A stretch of DNA of 11,772 nt from CAXDRM01 sp963991775 (GTDB lineage Bacteria > Pseudomonadota > Alphaproteobacteria > Rickettsiales > JABIRX01). Shown one piece after another: positions 4,883 to 11,772 of the stretch; the stretch's first letter is position 1; every line of letters begins with the position of its first letter. The position numbers were made by a program, and so were the translations under genes. A model generated the notes under the pieces. The model saw nothing but the letters and a program-made list of their open reading frames with translations, was not told the DNA's origin and did not search any database. The stretch spans positions 1 through 11,772 of the forward strand of contig CAXDRM010000038.1 of the NCBI GenBank assembly GCA_963991775.1, read 5' to 3'.

Positions 4883-6448
4883 CTACTTTATACGAGGTTG
4901 AGTTTCAAAGCTATGAAATGGTGGAGGAGAACTTAAAGTCCATTCCAAAGTATTAGCATATTTGCCCCAAGGATTATTACCTGCTTTTTTACCAAATTTT
5001 AAAGTATGAAATACGATAAAGATAAATAATAGGGCAGAAGCAAAAGAAATATAAGATCCTATTGAAGAGACATAATTCCACCCGGCATATACATCTGGAT
5101 AATCAACATATCTACGAGGCATACCAGCAAGACCTAAGAAATGCTGTGGAAAGAAGGTAAGGTTAACTCCAATAAACATAGTAATAAACTGGAAGATAGC
5201 TAATTTTTCTGAGTATAATTTACCAGAGATTTTAGGAATCCAGTAATAAAAACCGGCAAAAGCAATAAATAATGCGCCTAGAGACATAGTATAATGAAAA
5301 TGTGCCACAACATAATAAGTGTCATGTAGCATTATATCTACACCAGCATTAGAAAGTACTACACCAGTTACGCCGCCAACCGTAAATAAAAAGATAAAAC
5401 CAATTGAATAAAGCATAGGGGTAGTAAAGACTATTGAGCCGCCCCACATAGTTGCAATCCAACTAAAGATTTTAATACCAGTAGGTATGGCAATAATCAT
5501 GGTAGCGATAGTAAAATATGCTTTAGCATTAAAGTTTAAACCAACAGTAAACATATGATGCGCCCATACAGCAAAACCAATAAAACCAATAGCACCCATA
5601 GCTGCTACCATACCAGCATAACCAAATACAGGTTTACGTGAGAAAGTAGCAATAATTTGACTAACTATTCCAAAACCAGGTAAGATCACAATGTAAACTT
5701 CTGGGTGACCAAAAAACCAAAATAAATGTTGGTAAAGTACCGGATCACCACCACCTGCAGGATCAAAGAAGTTGGTACCAAAATTACGATCAGTAAGTAA
5801 CATAGTAATTGCACCACCAAGTACTGGTAAAGCTAAAACTAATAGGAAAGCTGTAAATAAAATAGACCAGACAAATAATGGCATTTTAAGTAAAGTCATG
5901 CCTGGGGCACGCATATTAAAGATAGTTACAATAAAATTAATTGCGCCAAGAATTGACGAAATACCTGCTAAATGCAGAGCAAAAATAGCCATATCTACCG
6001 CTTTGCCAGGATGACCTAAATCACTGCTAAGAGGAGGATAAACTGTCCAACCAGTACCAGCTCCACCATCGACAAAAGCTGAGCCAAGCAGTAATAAAAA
6101 TGAAAAGAATAACATCCAGAAGCTAATATTATTTAATCTTGGAAAAGCCATATCAGGTGCACCAATCATTAAAGGTACGAAATAATTACCAAAGCCACCA
6201 GTAAGAGCTGGCATAATCATATAAAATACCATGATGAAGGCATGGGCGGTTAAAAACACATTATATAATTGGTAGTTACCATTAAAGATTTGATCACCAG
6301 GATACATTAATTCAGCACGCATCGCTACAGAGAATGCTGCGCCAACTAGACCTGCAAAAATTGCAAAAATTAAATATAAAATTCCAATATCTTTATTACT
6401 GGTAGAAAATAACCAACGTCTCCAGCCGGTAGGTGCATGATCAGACAC
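4883..6448 (-). CDS. coxA: Cytochrome c oxidase subunit I (aa3 type)
   Basis: Core catalytic subunit of complex IV in the inner membrane; it reduces O2 to water and pumps protons. 521 residues, about 12 membrane helices. Ligands are all present at family spacing: heme a H69 and H385, heme a3 H383, CuB H248, H297, H298, with Y252 available for the His-Tyr cross-link. D-channel residues N88, D99, N106 and E250 and K-channel T323 and K326 match the Paracoccus pattern, so this is an A1-type pumping oxidase. The sequence is close to alphaproteobacterial and mitochondrial Cox1. The start is GTG at 6448, whose G is also the last base of the coxB TAG stop, implying translational coupling. Codons are AT-rich like the neighbours. 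Confidence 0.98.
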   Translation of the reverse strand: MSDHAPTGWRRWLFSTSNKDIGILYLIFAIFAGLVGAAFSVAMRAELMYPGDQIFNGNYQLYNVFLTAHAFIMVFYMIMPALTGGFGNYFVPLMIGAPDMAFPRLNNISFWMLFFSFLLLLGSAFVDGGAGTGWTVYPPLSSDLGHPGKAVDMAIFALHLAGISSILGAINFIVTIFNMRAPGMTLLKMPLFVWSILFTAFLLVLALPVLGGAITMLLTDRNFGTNFFDPAGGGDPVLYQHLFWFFGHPEVYIVILPGFGIVSQIIATFSRKPVFGYAGMVAAMGAIGFIGFAVWAHHMFTVGLNFNAKAYFTIATMIIAIPTGIKIFSWIATMWGGSIVFTTPMLYSIGFIFLFTVGGVTGVVLSNAGVDIMLHDTYYVVAHFHYTMSLGALFIAFAGFYYWIPKISGKLYSEKLAIFQFITMFIGVNLTFFPQHFLGLAGMPRRYVDYPDVYAGWNYVSSIGSYISFASALLFIFIVFHTLKFGKKAGNNPWGKYANTLEWTLSSPPPFHSFETQPRIK

Positions 6449-7269
6449 TATTTAACCTCAATTAAATTATTAGCAATGGTAAGATTATTTAAGCTGGCGA
6501 ACTCTTCTTTAGCTTGCTCAACCCAGATAGCAAATTCTTCTTTAGATACAGCCTTAATTTCGATAGGCATAAAAGCATGCAAGATACCGCATAATTCAGA
6601 ACATTGCCCATAATAAGTGCCGGGCTCTTCGATGTAGATCCAAGTCTCATTAAGACGACCAGGAATTGCATCCATTTTTACGCCAAGCTTTGGCACAGCC
6701 CAAGCATGAATTACATCTGATGAGGTCATTTGCACTCTGATGTAAGTTTCAGTAGGTAAGACTATTTTAGTGTCAGTAGCAAGTAAGCGTTGTTCACCAG
6801 GTAGAAGATCAGCCTCTTTTTTCATATAGCTGTCAAAATAAATATTACCATGATCAGGATATTCATAGCTCCAATACCATTGACGGCCAACAACTTTAAG
6901 AGTCATTTCTGCATCAGGTATAGTGGTTCTTTCTGCTAATTGTTTAATAGAAGGGATGCCAATAATGATTAAGATAATCACCGGTATCACAATCCAAATA
7001 ACCTCTAAGATTGTGTTGTGTGATGTAGTAGAAGGTTTTTTATTTCTTTTGGCGCTGAAACGAAAGCAAGTAATGATTAACAAAAGTAAAACAAAAGCAA
7101 CAATACCATACATAAAATACATGATAAAATCATGCATTGCGATAGTATTGCGTGCTAGAGGTGATTTGGGCTCTAAAAATCCTAATTGCCAATTTTCGCC
7201 ATGAACATTGGCAAAGCTAGTATTAATTTGCGCTAAAAAGCTTAGTAAAAAAAGGTTAAAAAACTTCAT
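6448..7269 (-). CDS. coxB: Cytochrome c oxidase subunit II
   Basis: Receives electrons from cytochrome c through its binuclear CuA centre and passes them to subunit I. 273 residues. Residues 1-20 form a signal peptide (likely cut after SFA), and two membrane helices lie at ~48-69 and ~88-108, followed by the periplasmic cupredoxin domain. CuA ligands H188, C223, E225, C227, H231 and M234 are all present (motifs DVIHAW, GQCSELCG, HAFMPI), and the aromatic electron-entry patch QWYWSYEYP is at ~130-138. There is no fused C-terminal cytochrome c domain. It is the first gene of coxB-coxA-ctaB, with ATG at 7269 lacking an obvious Shine-Dalgarno but preceded by a good promoter. Confidence 0.97.
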   Translation of the reverse strand: MKFFNLFLLSFLAQINTSFANVHGENWQLGFLEPKSPLARNTIAMHDFIMYFMYGIVAFVLLLLIITCFRFSAKRNKKPSTTSHNTILEVIWIVIPVIILIIIGIPSIKQLAERTTIPDAEMTLKVVGRQWYWSYEYPDHGNIYFDSYMKKEADLLPGEQRLLATDTKIVLPTETYIRVQMTSSDVIHAWAVPKLGVKMDAIPGRLNETWIYIEEPGTYYGQCSELCGILHAFMPIEIKAVSKEEFAIWVEQAKEEFASLNNLTIANNLIEVK

Positions 7270-7294
7270 TTTTTAAATATTTAATTCGCAGATA

Positions 7295-7323
7295 TTATTA
7301 CTACTTCTTGATTCAACTTTCAA
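7295..7323 (-). promoter_or_regulatory. Promoter of the coxB-coxA-ctaB operon
   Basis: On the minus strand, TTGAAA (7323-7318) and TAATAA (7300-7295) are separated by 17 bp, about 26 bp upstream of the coxB ATG, in the short gap after the ubiquinone-hydroxylase gene. Confidence 0.55.
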
Positions 7324-7331
7324 GTCCATAT

Positions 7332-8516
7332 TTAATTAGCTTTACCTGCTGCTTGTTTCATCAAGAATTTTTTGAGCGGTGGTAATTTATCTATTGCTTT
7401 CATGCCTGTTTTGCGTAGTAATTTTAAAAATTTATTATCGCAGGCGAACAAGCTATTTAAGCCATGTGTAACAAAAATTAATGAATTAATATCAAATTTA
7501 CGGCGGCGCATAAATTCACCTAAAATTTTAGAGCTGCCAATATCTAATTCAGTAACAAGTTTTTGCTCAGTCATAATTTCTAGCAAAGTTTTAATATCAC
7601 GAATAGTTAGGTTAAAACCCTGTCCTGCTAAAGGGTGAATACCATGTGCTGTATCGCCCATTAAAATAATACGTTTAAAAATATTTTGTGGAGCCTTAAC
7701 TAAATTTAAGGGAAAGGCTTGCAGATCTTCGGTTAATTTAGGTGAGTCAGCATATTGAGCAGTTTTTTCTGCAAGATGCTCTTCAAGCTTAGCACGTTTA
7801 GCTTTTAAAAGTTTTTCTGCATAGAGTGAATCTTCAACCCATACAATAGAAGTTTTTTTGCCACCTTTTAAAGGTAAAAGGGCAAATGGCCCGGCAGGAA
7901 GGAATCTTTCAACTGCAATATTTTGATGATCATTTGTATGGCTAATTGTAGCAGTAAGAGCAGTTTGTTGGTAATCATGAAATTTTGTAGTAATATCTAG
8001 TTTCTTGCGGATGAAAGAGTTTCTACCATCAAAAGCCAACAGTAATTTAGCTGAGAGTTTTTTACCAGATGAGCTTTTGATTGTGACATCATCTGGATTA
8101 ATCACTAGATCAGCACAGTCAAAATTTTCATAAAGATCTAATTTTAATTTTTGCTCTTTAATTAATTTGCTCAGATTTTTTTTGAGATCTTTAGCAGTAA
8201 CCATATAGCCTAAGGCTGCATTACCAAGCATTTGATGATCAAAGATTAAATCAGGTTCGCCATAGCCATCAATCACATGAATTTTTTCAATTGGTGAAAA
8301 TTCTGACCCTGCAAATAATTGCCATAAATTTTGTTCTTCTAAGAATTTTTTGCTTCCAGCTGAAATAGCAAAAGAACGTTGTTCCATTAATTTTAAATTA
8401 TCAGCAAGACTGCTTTTCTCGATAAGGGCAGTATTATAATTTTGTGCAGCAAAAGCAGCAGCGGCACTTAAACCTGAAATACCTGAACCAAAAATTATTA
8501 TATCATAGCTTTTCAT
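7332..8516 (-). CDS. ubiH: FAD-dependent ubiquinone biosynthesis hydroxylase (UbiH/COQ6 family)
   Basis: Class A flavoprotein monooxygenase, probably hydroxylating the aromatic ring of a ubiquinone precursor. 394 residues, the usual family length. Residues 5-33 form the Rossmann dinucleotide site (DIIIFGSGISGLSAA, with E33 ending the second strand). The conserved DG motif is AFDGRNSFIRKKL (161-173), and the second FAD motif is GDTAHGIHPLAGQGFNL (287-303). ERFLPAGPFALLPL (203-216) is typical of the UbiH/UbiF/VisC group. Which ring position it modifies (UbiH, UbiF, UbiI or a multi-site UbiL/M type) cannot be decided from sequence. It starts with ATG 8516, divergent from the SURF1 gene across a 55-bp AT-rich gap that must hold both promoters; a weak CATAAT lies at 8532-8527. 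The gene sits beside the oxidase operon on the same strand. Confidence 0.92.
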   Translation of the reverse strand: MKSYDIIIFGSGISGLSAAAAFAAQNYNTALIEKSSLADNLKLMEQRSFAISAGSKKFLEEQNLWQLFAGSEFSPIEKIHVIDGYGEPDLIFDHQMLGNAALGYMVTAKDLKKNLSKLIKEQKLKLDLYENFDCADLVINPDDVTIKSSSGKKLSAKLLLAFDGRNSFIRKKLDITTKFHDYQQTALTATISHTNDHQNIAVERFLPAGPFALLPLKGGKKTSIVWVEDSLYAEKLLKAKRAKLEEHLAEKTAQYADSPKLTEDLQAFPLNLVKAPQNIFKRIILMGDTAHGIHPLAGQGFNLTIRDIKTLLEIMTEQKLVTELDIGSSKILGEFMRRRKFDINSLIFVTHGLNSLFACDNKFLKLLRKTGMKAIDKLPPLKKFLMKQAAGKAN

Positions 8517-8571
8517 ATGTAACCTAATTATGCTTGCTAGTAATAGTTATTCTAAATAAATAAATGATTTT

Positions 8572-9267
8572 ATGAAGCGTAAAGATAGTTTTTTAGTGTT
8601 TTTTTTAAGCTTAGCGGTGTTGTGCGCTGCTTTAGGAGTGTGGCAGGTAAAACGTTACCATTATAAAAATGAGTTAAACGCTACTTTTCTAACTAGTAAA
8701 AAACAGCCTATTTTATATCAAGGCCAAGCTTTAGAGAGTTTTAAGATTTATCAATTTACTGGTTATCTTGCTAAGCAGGGTTTGATTAAATTTGTAGAGC
8801 GTCCTTATCATGGAGAAATGGTGCATTTTATTTATACAGTTTTGCAAACTGAGTTTGGGCAAAATTTTGTGTTAGAATTAGGTTATATTGCTAAAGATCA
8901 GCAAATTAATATAACCGCTCTAGAAAAATTAAGAGGTGCAAAATTATCACTAAAAATTTTAGGGCGTAAAACTGGGAAGTCTAATTTTTTTACACCTGAA
9001 AATAATCCTGAAAATAATCAATGGTACTATGTTGAGCCGCAAAAATTTGCCGAATTTTTTGCAGTGCCTTTAGTTTCTGATTTTTATTTGCAGCTTGCTA
9101 AGAGCGATAATATCTTGTTACCAGAAAAATTTAAATCCAGAGAATTGCGGGAAATTAACAACCCACATTTGAAATATATATTTTTTTGGTTCACTATTAC
9201 TCTAATGATTGTATTTTTGTCTCTAAACTACTATCGCAAAAATTTTGAGACAAGAACAACAACATAA
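8572..9267 (+). CDS. surf1: SURF1/Shy1-family cytochrome oxidase assembly protein
   Basis: Inner-membrane factor that assists heme a3 insertion during assembly of cytochrome oxidase subunit I. 231 residues, with the family's hairpin topology: one membrane helix at each end (~8-25 and ~202-219) and a periplasmic domain between. The signature LGVWQVKR is at 21-28, the NPENNQWYYVEP motif at 145-156, and NNPHLKYIFFWF at 196-207. The usual (V)NRGW(V)P segment is diverged here (LELGYIAKD, 101-109). ATG 8572 places the first helix at the expected distance from the N-terminus. Its last 23 bases overlap the next gene. Proximity to coxBA and ctaB fits its role. Confidence 0.93.
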   Translation: MKRKDSFLVFFLSLAVLCAALGVWQVKRYHYKNELNATFLTSKKQPILYQGQALESFKIYQFTGYLAKQGLIKFVERPYHGEMVHFIYTVLQTEFGQNFVLELGYIAKDQQINITALEKLRGAKLSLKILGRKTGKSNFFTPENNPENNQWYYVEPQKFAEFFAVPLVSDFYLQLAKSDNILLPEKFKSRELREINNPHLKYIFFWFTITLMIVFLSLNYYRKNFETRTTT

Positions 9268-10033
9268 TTTACAAAGCTTACTTTATCCTACTGGTCAAAC
9301 TGAGCTTGGTGCTTTGTTAGATTTTCTTTTAAAGCAAAATAACCCTTCACTTGCTGAACAGCCGCAGGCAATTATTGTGCCACAAGGAGCATTGAGCTAT
9401 TCTGGTGAATGTGCGGCAGCTGCATATAGCTTACTTACAAAACATAGTAAGCTAAAAAATATTTATCTTTGTGCAGCAGCTGAACAAAGTAGTTTTGCTG
9501 GTATTAAACTACCTGCAAAAAATCATTTTTCCGCAGATTTTGCTAAAATAAATTTAGCTACTGAGCAAATAGATAAGTTAATTTCTAGTAATTTAATTAG
9601 CTATGATAATAAAGCTTTGCAAAATGAGCAGGGCATTTTAGCTCAGCTGGCTTTTATTCAACATATTTTTGCTGAGCAGGTAAAAGTTACACCAGCACTT
9701 ATTGGTGATCTTGCTCTTGCAGATTTAACTAAGTTTTTTACTAAAATTTTGCGTGCGCAAGATAGTTTGTTAATTATCAGTACTGATCTTAGTAATAATT
9801 TAGATTTAGCTAGAGAGCAGTCGATAGATAAAAAAACTATCAAAGCAGTTGAGAAGTTAGATGCGGATCAATTTTCTACTACACAAGCTTATTTTTTCTC
9901 TGCATTACAAGCTATAAGTAACTCGGCTAAACAACTTGATTTAAATATCAAAAATCTGGCTTTTAGTAATTCTAGCCAAGTTAATCATAATCAGGATTAT
10001 GTTACCGGTTATGCTTCCTTTGTGATTTATTAG
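9245..10033 (+). CDS. MEMO-family protein lacking the conserved metal-site residues
   Basis: 262 residues from a TTG at 9245, the only plausible start between the in-frame stop at 9224 and the conserved N-terminal motif; it overlaps SURF1 by 23 bases. The overall pattern matches the MEMO/AmmeMemoRadiSam protein B family: LLYPTGQTELGALLDFLL near residue 12, VPQGALSYSG at 45-54 where the family has PHAGYxYSG, TDLSNN at 180-185 for SDLSHY, and the ending VTGYASFVIY for VGYAS. At each place where the family has a metal-ligand His or Cys (PHAG, GPSH, LSHY, CG) this protein has something else (Q47, A79, N184, no Cys). It is thus likely a non-catalytic or repurposed homologue. No AMMECR1 or radical-SAM partner lies in the window. 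The gene is intact despite the losses, suggesting it is still used. Confidence 0.75.
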   Translation: MRQEQQHNLQSLLYPTGQTELGALLDFLLKQNNPSLAEQPQAIIVPQGALSYSGECAAAAYSLLTKHSKLKNIYLCAAAEQSSFAGIKLPAKNHFSADFAKINLATEQIDKLISSNLISYDNKALQNEQGILAQLAFIQHIFAEQVKVTPALIGDLALADLTKFFTKILRAQDSLLIISTDLSNNLDLAREQSIDKKTIKAVEKLDADQFSTTQAYFFSALQAISNSAKQLDLNIKNLAFSNSSQVNHNQDYVTGYASFVIY

Positions 10034-10084
10034 AGATATTGGATAAATCATATAAAGAATTAGGAGATGTTACATAGTTTAGAA

Positions 10085-10110
10085 AGATGCATAGCTATAC
10101 TCTAGCATCT
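10085..10110 (+). other. Imperfect hairpin between the MEMO-family and U32 genes
   Basis: agatgc (10085-10090) pairs with gcatct (10105-10110). Three more pairs (tag / cta) follow after a bulged base. No T run follows, so it is a poor terminator; it might be a leader structure of the U32 gene. The rest of this 171-bp gap shows no convincing gene. Confidence 0.25.
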
Positions 10111-10204
10111 GATCCTGATTATTCTTAAATTCTTGTATATATTATTATCATTAGTTGTTGCCCTTTCATGCTTTTTGGAGATAATCCAATTTTTACAATA
10201 AGAC

Positions 10205-11772
10205 ATGTCACAAAAACTTCGTTCTGAATTATTAGTGCCAGCTGGTTCACTAGAAAAACTTAAACTTGCAGTACATTATGGTGCTGATGCAATTTATATT
10301 GGTACTCCTGATTTATCACTTAGAACTAAATCGGCAATTACTCTAGAGGATTTGGTTGAAGGTGTTTCATATGCTCACCAATATGGTAAAAAAGTTTATC
10401 TTACTCTTAATTTATTTTCGCATAATAGAGATATTGAAAAACTACCTAAATTTGTGGAAACCATAAATCAAGTAAAGCCTGATGGGGTTATTGTAGCTGA
10501 TCCTGGAGTGTTTCAATATGTTAAGGAAAGAGCGCCACAGCTTGAATTGCACATTTCTACTCAAGCAAATATTTGCTCATGGTTATCGGTCAAATATTGG
10601 CAGGACCAAGGTGCTAGCCTTTGTGTGATGGCACGAGAAACTTCTTTTGAAGAATTAGCAGAAATTAGAGAGAAATGTCCTGATATAAAAATTGAAACTT
10701 TCATTCACGGAGCAATGTGTATGACTTATTCAGGACGTTGTTTACTATCTAATTTTATGGCTGAACGTGGTGCTAATCAAGGTAATTGTGCGCATAGTTG
10801 TCGTTGGCATTATAAGTTACATATGCGTATGCGTGATGGTACGATCCAAGAATTAGAGATTAATGAAGATAATCAAGATATGTTTGAATTCTTACTAGAA
10901 GAAGAGGTAAGACCGGGCGAGTTAATGCCTATCGAAGAAGATGCGCGCGGTTCATATATTTTAAATTCAAAAGATTTATGCTTAATGCCCAAGCTGGCCG
11001 ATTATTTAGAAATTGGCATTGATTCACTTAAAATAGAAGGGCGCAATAAAAGTGAATATTATTTAGCATTAGTCACTCGCGCTTATCGTATGGCTATGGA
11101 TGATTGGGCGAAGGACCCTGCAAATTTCAAGCCAGAAAAATATATGGCAGATTTAGATGCTTTGGCTAATAGAGGCTATACTCTTGCTTTCCATGAAGGT
11201 CGTTTACAAAATCATGCACATAATTATGATAGTGCTAAATCCGCTTCAAATCAGGAATATGCTGGTTTAATTGCTGAGATAACAGATGATCATATAATTG
11301 TAGAAGTAAAAAATCGTCTAGTAGCAGGTGATGTTTTAGAGTTTGTTCCTCCAGCTCCTCATCCAACAATTTTACTAAGACTTTACGAATTTAATTTATT
11401 ACCTAGAAAAGATGGTGGACAAGAAGAGGTTGTAGAGGTTGTAAACCCAGGTTTTAAACCTAGAATAAGAATTCCTTTTGCAGCTTTTGCGCAAGAAGAT
11501 CCGCAACAAATCAGAAAGATTCTTGCTAAATATGTAGTATTGCGTAAAGAAAAACCTTTAACTGAAGAAGAAATTGCGCGTTTAAAATTAGATCTCGAAG
11601 CGCGTAAAATTGAGCAAGGTAAGGGTAGTGATGAAAAATATGCTAAACGTCAAACAGAATTGCAAACCGCACAAGATGAAGCAAATAAGGATAAAATTTT
11701 TAGAACTCCAAGAGTAGGTACTGAGGGTTGCTGTGGTAAGGGTTGCAATGGTTGTTTGATATTTTGGCATGA
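10205..11772 (+). CDS. trhP: U32-family protein, TrhP/YegQ-like tRNA uridine hydroxylation factor (3' end outside window)
   Basis: 522 codons are visible from ATG 10205 with no stop; the gene runs off the right edge. Residues 7-450 align with E. coli YegQ/TrhP, which takes part in prephenate-dependent 5-hydroxyuridine formation at the tRNA wobble position. Matching blocks are ELLVPAGSLEKLKLAVHYGADA (8-29), HISTQAN (116-122), IHGAMCMTYSGRCLLSNF (167-184), NQGNCAHSCRW (191-201), IEEDARGSYILNSKDL (243-258) and LKIEGRNKSEYYLA (275-288). The four cysteines C172, C179, C195 and C199 are those conserved in U32 proteins and suggested to hold an Fe-S cluster. The UbiU/UbiV ubiquinone-hydroxylation proteins are also U32, but this sequence is nearer TrhP. 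Beyond residue ~450 there is a charged helical extension and a cysteine cluster at 509-517 absent from E. coli TrhP. Older annotations call the family a collagenase-like peptidase. Confidence 0.88.
   Translation, partial: MSQKLRSELLVPAGSLEKLKLAVHYGADAIYIGTPDLSLRTKSAITLEDLVEGVSYAHQYGKKVYLTLNLFSHNRDIEKLPKFVETINQVKPDGVIVADPGVFQYVKERAPQLELHISTQANICSWLSVKYWQDQGASLCVMARETSFEELAEIREKCPDIKIETFIHGAMCMTYSGRCLLSNFMAERGANQGNCAHSCRWHYKLHMRMRDGTIQELEINEDNQDMFEFLLEEEVRPGELMPIEEDARGSYILNSKDLCLMPKLADYLEIGIDSLKIEGRNKSEYYLALVTRAYRMAMDDWAKDPANFKPEKYMADLDALANRGYTLAFHEGRLQNHAHNYDSAKSASNQEYAGLIAEITDDHIIVEVKNRLVAGDVLEFVPPAPHPTILLRLYEFNLLPRKDGGQEEVVEVVNPGFKPRIRIPFAAFAQEDPQQIRKILAKYVVLRKEKPLTEEEIARLKLDLEARKIEQGKGSDEKYAKRQTELQTAQDEANKDKIFRTPRVGTEGCCGKGCNGCLIFWH

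Noticed and set aside
5772..6014. 80-codon plus-strand ORF inside coxA
   Set aside because: Antisense shadow of a highly conserved gene, with no ribosome site or family signal. The same applies to antisense or out-of-frame ORFs at 6489-6671, 6923-7204, 7372-7638, 9658-9843 and 11588-11770.
10087..10128. 13-codon ORF before the U32 gene as a leader peptide
   Set aside because: No ribosome binding site and no run of regulatory codons; probably chance in an AT-rich gap.
10205..11772. UbiU/UbiV-type oxygen-independent ubiquinone hydroxylation protein
   Set aside because: Length, the HGAMCMTYSGRC and NSKDL blocks and overall match are closer to TrhP/YegQ, and no UbiV or UbiT partner is adjacent.

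Overview
The window looks like a chromosome segment of an AT-rich alphaproteobacterium, most plausibly a Rickettsiales-type intracellular endosymbiont. Supporting signs are the low G+C, mitochondrion-like aa3 cytochrome oxidase genes, LRR-like and TPR proteins of the eukaryotic-repeat type, several decaying genes, and dispersed palindromic elements inserted into genes, as in Rickettsia. I cannot name the genus from sequence alone.

Positions 1-2240 are accessory and partly degraded. A gene fragment with an LRR-like N-terminus (113-886, reading frame open from 38) is followed by a TPR-protein gene (1008-2240) split by one in-frame TGA at 1551-1553. The last nine codons and the stop of that gene lie inside a repeat arm.

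Positions 2211-3369 are the most unusual part. A tandem block of a structured, inverted-repeat element (two near-identical 230-bp copies 279 bp apart, plus isolated left arms and a GC-rich REP-like insert) abuts the 3' end of rnpB, the RNase P RNA gene on the minus strand (2849-3369). A further copy of the same element sits inside rnpB, at the tip of the P12 helix. It differs from the intergenic copies by several paired (compensatory) changes, so the fold of the element seems to be what is preserved. rnpB has a strong promoter whose predicted start coincides with the base of the 10-bp P1 helix.

Upstream of rnpB on the same strand is a small frameshifted gene of unknown function (3414-3777) with its own promoter.

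Positions 3857-9267 are a respiratory block. coxB-coxA-ctaB on the minus strand encode cytochrome oxidase subunits II and I and the heme O synthase that begins heme A synthesis; all expected metal ligands and proton-channel residues are present. Next is a UbiH/COQ6-family ubiquinone hydroxylase on the minus strand, and divergently a SURF1 oxidase assembly factor on the plus strand. Together they cover building the oxidase, loading its heme, and a step in making ubiquinone, the electron carrier that feeds the respiratory chain.

SURF1 overlaps a MEMO-family gene (9245-10033) that has lost every conserved metal-ligand position. The window ends inside a U32-family gene of the TrhP/YegQ tRNA-hydroxylation type (from 10205) with a long charged C-terminal extension that ends in a cysteine cluster.
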